DNA of 6,540 nucleotides from Elusimicrobiota bacterium (GTDB taxonomy: Bacteria > Elusimicrobiota > Elusimicrobia > 2-02-FULL-39-32), in NCBI GenBank assembly GCA_023249835.1, contig JAHFBY010000101.1, positions 1 to 6,540 on the forward strand, read 5' to 3'. Numbering within the stretch: position 1 is the first letter of the stretch; every line of letters begins with the position of its first letter. The notes under the pieces were generated by a model. The model was not told the DNA's origin, searched no databases, and was given only the letters and a program-made list of their open reading frames with translations. Positions 5,401 to 6,540 of this stretch are shown here, one piece after another. The position numbers and the translations under genes were made by a program.

Positions 5401-6540
5401 CGGAAAGCAGTCCGGGAATAGCGGCTAAAGTGGACGAGGTTCGAATTTGAGTAAAAGCTCCTGCGTTGCCGTTGACGTCTTGAATTTGCACCTTAAAACT
5501 GTAAGAGGTGTTGGGCAACAAATTTTCAACCGTAGTGCCGTTGGCGCCGCCCCATTCCGAGTAAGTGAGCCAAACAGGATTTGCGCTCAGACTGCTGGTT
5601 GAGTCAATCGGCGTTTGGAAATAAACGTTTTTATCAACATTATAAATGGCGTACAACGTATAGTTGGGATTGCCGGAAATATTGGGATCCTCCAAAACAA
5701 CGGTAACGCTATAAGTCGAAACATTAATCACGCTCGGTTTGTTCGGCACTGCCGCATAAGAAACAGAAGAAAACGAACTAGAATAATCTGTTTCGACATT
5801 ATACCAATTGCGGGCTTTTAAACGAAAATATTGCGTGGTGTTTGTGGCTAAATTTACCGGGGTGGAAGACAGTTTGCTAGACCACGCGGAAACGCCGTCC
5901 ACTGGACTAAAATCATTTACAGTGCTGCGCTCTAAAGAAAATTCCGTACTGTTCGCGTTCACTCCGCCTTGGGCCAAATAGTTCCAGTTGACTGTCATGC
6001 TGGTGTTAAACACCTTGGAAAATTCGCCTTCTTCCGGCACTCGCGCTAAAGTGGCCGTACTATAAGGAGCGCTAAATTGGCTCGTTGACCCCAAATTGTT
6101 AATTGCGGCCACGCGGAAATAATACGTCACATTGGCGGACAACCCAGAAAACCCCGCATACACATCTTGCGTGGTAGAACTTTTGTAAACATCAAAAAAA
6201 TTGTAGTCCGCGGCAACCTGCGCGTAATAGGTGGTTAAACCATCCAGAGGGTTGGTGTTAGCGGTCCAGTGAATGGAAATTGAACTAATCGTGATCTCCT
6301 CCGCTAAAGCAAAGGGCACGCTCGGCGACACCGTTAAAGTTGAAGTAGATGCGGTTACAGTCGTAACGTTGCTGGCCACATTTCCCGGGCTAACGGAACG
6401 GACATAAATCGAATAATAGTTGTTGGTGGAAAGGTTGACCAAGGTTAAAGCAACGTTCGACGCTCCCAGACTAACAATTCCGGAGGTAGAATTTTCTACT
6501 TGAAACGCGCCGGAAGAAACTTCAAAACGAGTATCAACAT
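2411..6540 (-). CDS. Giant multi-domain FN3 surface protein with T9SS-like C-terminal sorting domain, 5' end outside window
   Basis: The frame is open to the window edge. At least 1375 residues are visible, beginning VDTRFEVSSGAF, itself the middle of an FN3 domain; the start and any signal peptide are missing. Residue numbers below count from the TTG at 6442, which is not the true start. In order: a partial FN3 (to about 32); FN3-like domains at about 33-133, 134-230, 231-340, 341-433, 434-525, 526-618 and 619-738; two Ig/FN3-like modules (739-835, 836-955); an SbsA-type Ig-like domain (956-1074, with GITFSEDM); a ZU5-like region (about 1080-1248, with VDIPAGALPEDATV); and a C-terminal sorting domain (1258-1343). 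The protein is rich in Ser, Thr, Val and Asn, and I see no catalytic motif. It is most likely a secreted, surface-anchored adhesin or structural protein. The tightly linked PorV-like gene supports export by a T9SS-like route; the exact role is unknown. Confidence 0.88.
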   Translation of the reverse strand, partial: VDTRFEVSSGAFQVENSTSGIVSLGASNVALTLVNLSTNNYYSIYVRSVSPGNVASNVTTVTASTSTLTVSPSVPFALAEEITISSISIHWTANTNPLDGLTTYYAQVAADYNFFDVYKSSTTQDVYAGFSGLSANVTYYFRVAAINNLGSTSQFSAPYSTATLARVPEEGEFSKVFNTSMTVNWNYLAQGGVNANSTEFSLERSTVNDFSPVDGVSAWSSKLSSTPVNLATNTTQYFRLKARNWYNVETDYSSSFSSVSYAAVPNKPSVINVSTYSVTVVLEDPNISGNPNYTLYAIYNVDKNVYFQTPIDSTSSLSANPVWLTYSEWGGANGTTVENLLPNTSYSFKVQIQDVNGNAGAFTQIRTSSTLAAIPGLLSVFAVAVTSISVQWENPYSNPDQTVYEMQTSSTPDSWSPATSSITQSLFVTTASILPNTSYYFQVRAINHNELKSSWVYLGSTVTQAEAVSVVGENWVGISSVCVVWNAPLNSPADTRYEVQISSDEFLTISTSVVVVSTTAIMKPLTPNTSYKARIFAVSRQNHLTSYATVSAFKTLNATTPSFIVGVTSLTLVWNPNDVQPDSLFQVGYATLTVDGATSPYTLDEFTASISSWTLTDLSTNTQYSFKIYWRENSESSVNFLAGETTCTLAVTPLQPSFIPAGFSSADIFINTGSNPIIDPYTTLFAVYVSVSFPPNSEHDQTYVPADQDMDSASASPVWRTYAQWGGSQGFAVTNLIGGSGYNFHVVARNLDGVMTNNSTPVIFVTSPTGPEIIWKTGKNEGSWTNIVVTSFTAKNSSHYHYKFNQNVNDTDNISSSDSGFESNEVVEVTAKAEGPWYFHVMGDNYGFLGNTNHTRIGSARFVVNIDITSPTISHIFAQYGPNDTTKIEANANTPHKTPFLNWSSPISNVLKESPIEGYAYTWSSGTDLGERSVPAVVMTSHPYVYFPISSETDRITGDYFFRVKAKDTAGNWGPSHLFVYKVREDLARPKVQTQALSTVTGADGRYLGIKSTGTLGITFSEDMKSDTLTSSQNVVLRGVRDNFGKSQTREIPVTLTYDSLTHALSVAPNESLPKGWLFELVVGDQVTDLGGNALDKKISLNFETVMDRMVSNRIVADDGLTTVDIPAGALPEDATVSVTVVSGGVSSAARSALGKSPRYYGAQFSSQSNIETANSRIAQLLGSHSAPVTIREFAAVKSDGTLIKENFNEKVTINIPYVDDNNDGYTDDNNDKTRIDTLNVHVLDESAQVWRKLTNRSIDGSTKYITAEVEHFSIYAAIGSASLDVSQSYAYPVPFEPADGHSSITFDRLPDTGKIKVYSVSGEAVYELSFDSPADGKLDWNVRNSNGAQLASGVYIYTVESGSNRKLGKIMVIR
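2414..2671 (-). other. C-terminal T9SS-like (Por-type/FlgD-like) sorting domain
   Basis: This codes for the last 86 residues (1258-1343). The expected landmarks occur in order: YAYPVPFEP, SSITFDRLPDTGKIKVYSVS, GEAVYELS, GKLDWNVRNSNGAQLASGVY, and the end KLGKIMVIR. This matches the type A sorting domain pattern (YPNPF, I-I-Y-G, W-G-N-G, SGVYIY, basic end) and the related FlgD-like Ig fold. In T9SS systems this domain directs outer-membrane translocation and is normally removed on surface attachment. The adjacent PorV-like gene supports that reading. Confidence 0.8.
2418..2423 (-). promoter_or_regulatory. Shine-Dalgarno for the PorV-like gene, inside the upstream coding end
   Basis: GGTGAT on the minus strand matches the 3' part of the extended Shine-Dalgarno consensus (GGAGGTGATC) and lies 6 bases before ATG 2411. 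It is embedded in the last codons of the upstream gene. This supports ATG 2411 as the true start. Confidence 0.55.
2843..2881 (-). other. Acidic calcium-loop motif in the ZU5-like region
   Basis: The codons give DDNNDGYTDDNND (residues 1188-1200). The spacing D-x-N-x-D-G-x-x-D fits EF-hand/dockerin/TSP3-type calcium loops. A single loop is present. It probably binds calcium and stiffens the stalk near the C-terminus; binding is inferred. Confidence 0.55.
3221..3577 (-). other. SbsA-type Ig-like domain within the FN3 surface protein
   Basis: This codes for ARPKVQTQA through NFETV (residues 956-1074). Characteristic elements are GTLGITFSEDMKSDTL, VPVTLTYDS-like PVTLTYDSLTHALSVAP, LPKGWLFELVV and VTDLGGNALD. 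The order (Pro-rich entry, 'FSEDM', 'L.P...L', 'V.D.GGN.L') is that of bacterial Ig-like domains of the SbsA type, commonly found in S-layer and large surface proteins. It is a stalk or spacer domain with no catalytic role. Confidence 0.7.
4277..4399 (-). repeat. WGG-motif FN3 module, copy 2
   Basis: This codes for SASPVWRTYAQWGGSQG and then VTNLIGGSGYNFHVVARNLD in the eighth FN3 unit. It is the counterpart of copy 1 at 5465-5587, about 1.2 kb away. Both are preceded by a similar strand (YTLYAIY in copy 1, YTTLFAVY in copy 2), so the similarity covers a whole FN3 unit. Confidence 0.75.
5465..5587 (-). repeat. WGG-motif FN3 module, copy 1
   Basis: This codes for SANPVWLTYSEWGGANG and then VENLLPNTSYSFKVQIQDVN in the fourth FN3 unit. 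It matches copy 2 at 4277-4399 in the order PVW, TY, WGG, V-NL, Y-F-V, D-G/N. The two units share an insert that the FN3 domains between them lack. Confidence 0.75.

Larger units (their letters stand above)
4229..6540 (-). repeat. Tandem array of about eight FN3-like domains
   Basis: Each unit is about 90-120 codons long. Each typically ends with the FN3 strand pattern (for example LLPNTSYSFKVQIQD, ILPNTSYYFQVRAIN, LTPNTSYKARIFAVS, LSTNTQYSFKIYWRE). A short linker of the type S/T-T-L-A-x-x-P follows in several units (TLARVP, TLAAIP, TLAVTP). Most units open with a hydrophobic strand centred on Trp, such as ITSISIHW-like SSISIHW, TSISVQW, SSVCVVW and TSLTLVW. The units have diverged strongly, so this is an old array rather than a recent DNA duplication. 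Confidence 0.85.

Overview
The window looks like accessory, surface-oriented DNA from a Gram-negative bacterium outside the well-studied model phyla. My best guess is Elusimicrobiota or a neighbouring candidate phylum. The guess rests on three things seen together: a very long fibronectin type III (FN3) surface protein with a C-terminal type IX secretion (T9SS)-like sorting domain, a PorV/PorQ-family outer-membrane protein with a TPR extension, and a secreted protein starting with an 'INYQGRLT' module. This combination is familiar from that group, but lineage is an inference and cannot be proven from the sequence alone.

All real genes lie on the minus strand, so the layout reads from high to low coordinates. 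From 6540 to 2411 runs one continuous reading frame, open at the window edge. It encodes at least 1375 residues: about eight FN3-like domains, two further Ig/FN3-like modules, an SbsA-type Ig-like domain, a ZU5-like region with an acidic calcium-loop motif, and a C-terminal sorting domain. Its TAA stop overlaps the ATG of the next gene (TAATG). That next gene (2411 to 420) encodes a 663-residue PorV/PorQ-like beta-barrel protein with a signal peptide and a C-terminal half made of TPR-like helices. After a 33-base gap with a good Shine-Dalgarno sequence, a third gene starts (386 to 1). It is cut by the window edge and encodes a secreted protein whose N-terminus carries the 'INYQGRLT' signature.

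The three genes are probably one transcription unit. In Bacteroidetes, PorV binds the C-terminal sorting domain of T9SS cargo and carries it to the surface-attachment machinery. A cargo-like protein translationally coupled to a PorV-like protein therefore suggests a dedicated cargo/shuttle pair. I infer this; no attachment enzyme or secretion motor is in the window.

The oddest piece of DNA is at about 190-221. A GC-rich hairpin followed by eight T residues on the transcribed strand looks like an intrinsic terminator, yet it sits inside the open frame of the third gene, just before its signal peptide. It could be an inserted dispersed repeat, an attenuator, or a sign that the start of this gene is misplaced. 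No RNA genes, CRISPR arrays, insertion sequences or convincing promoters were seen.
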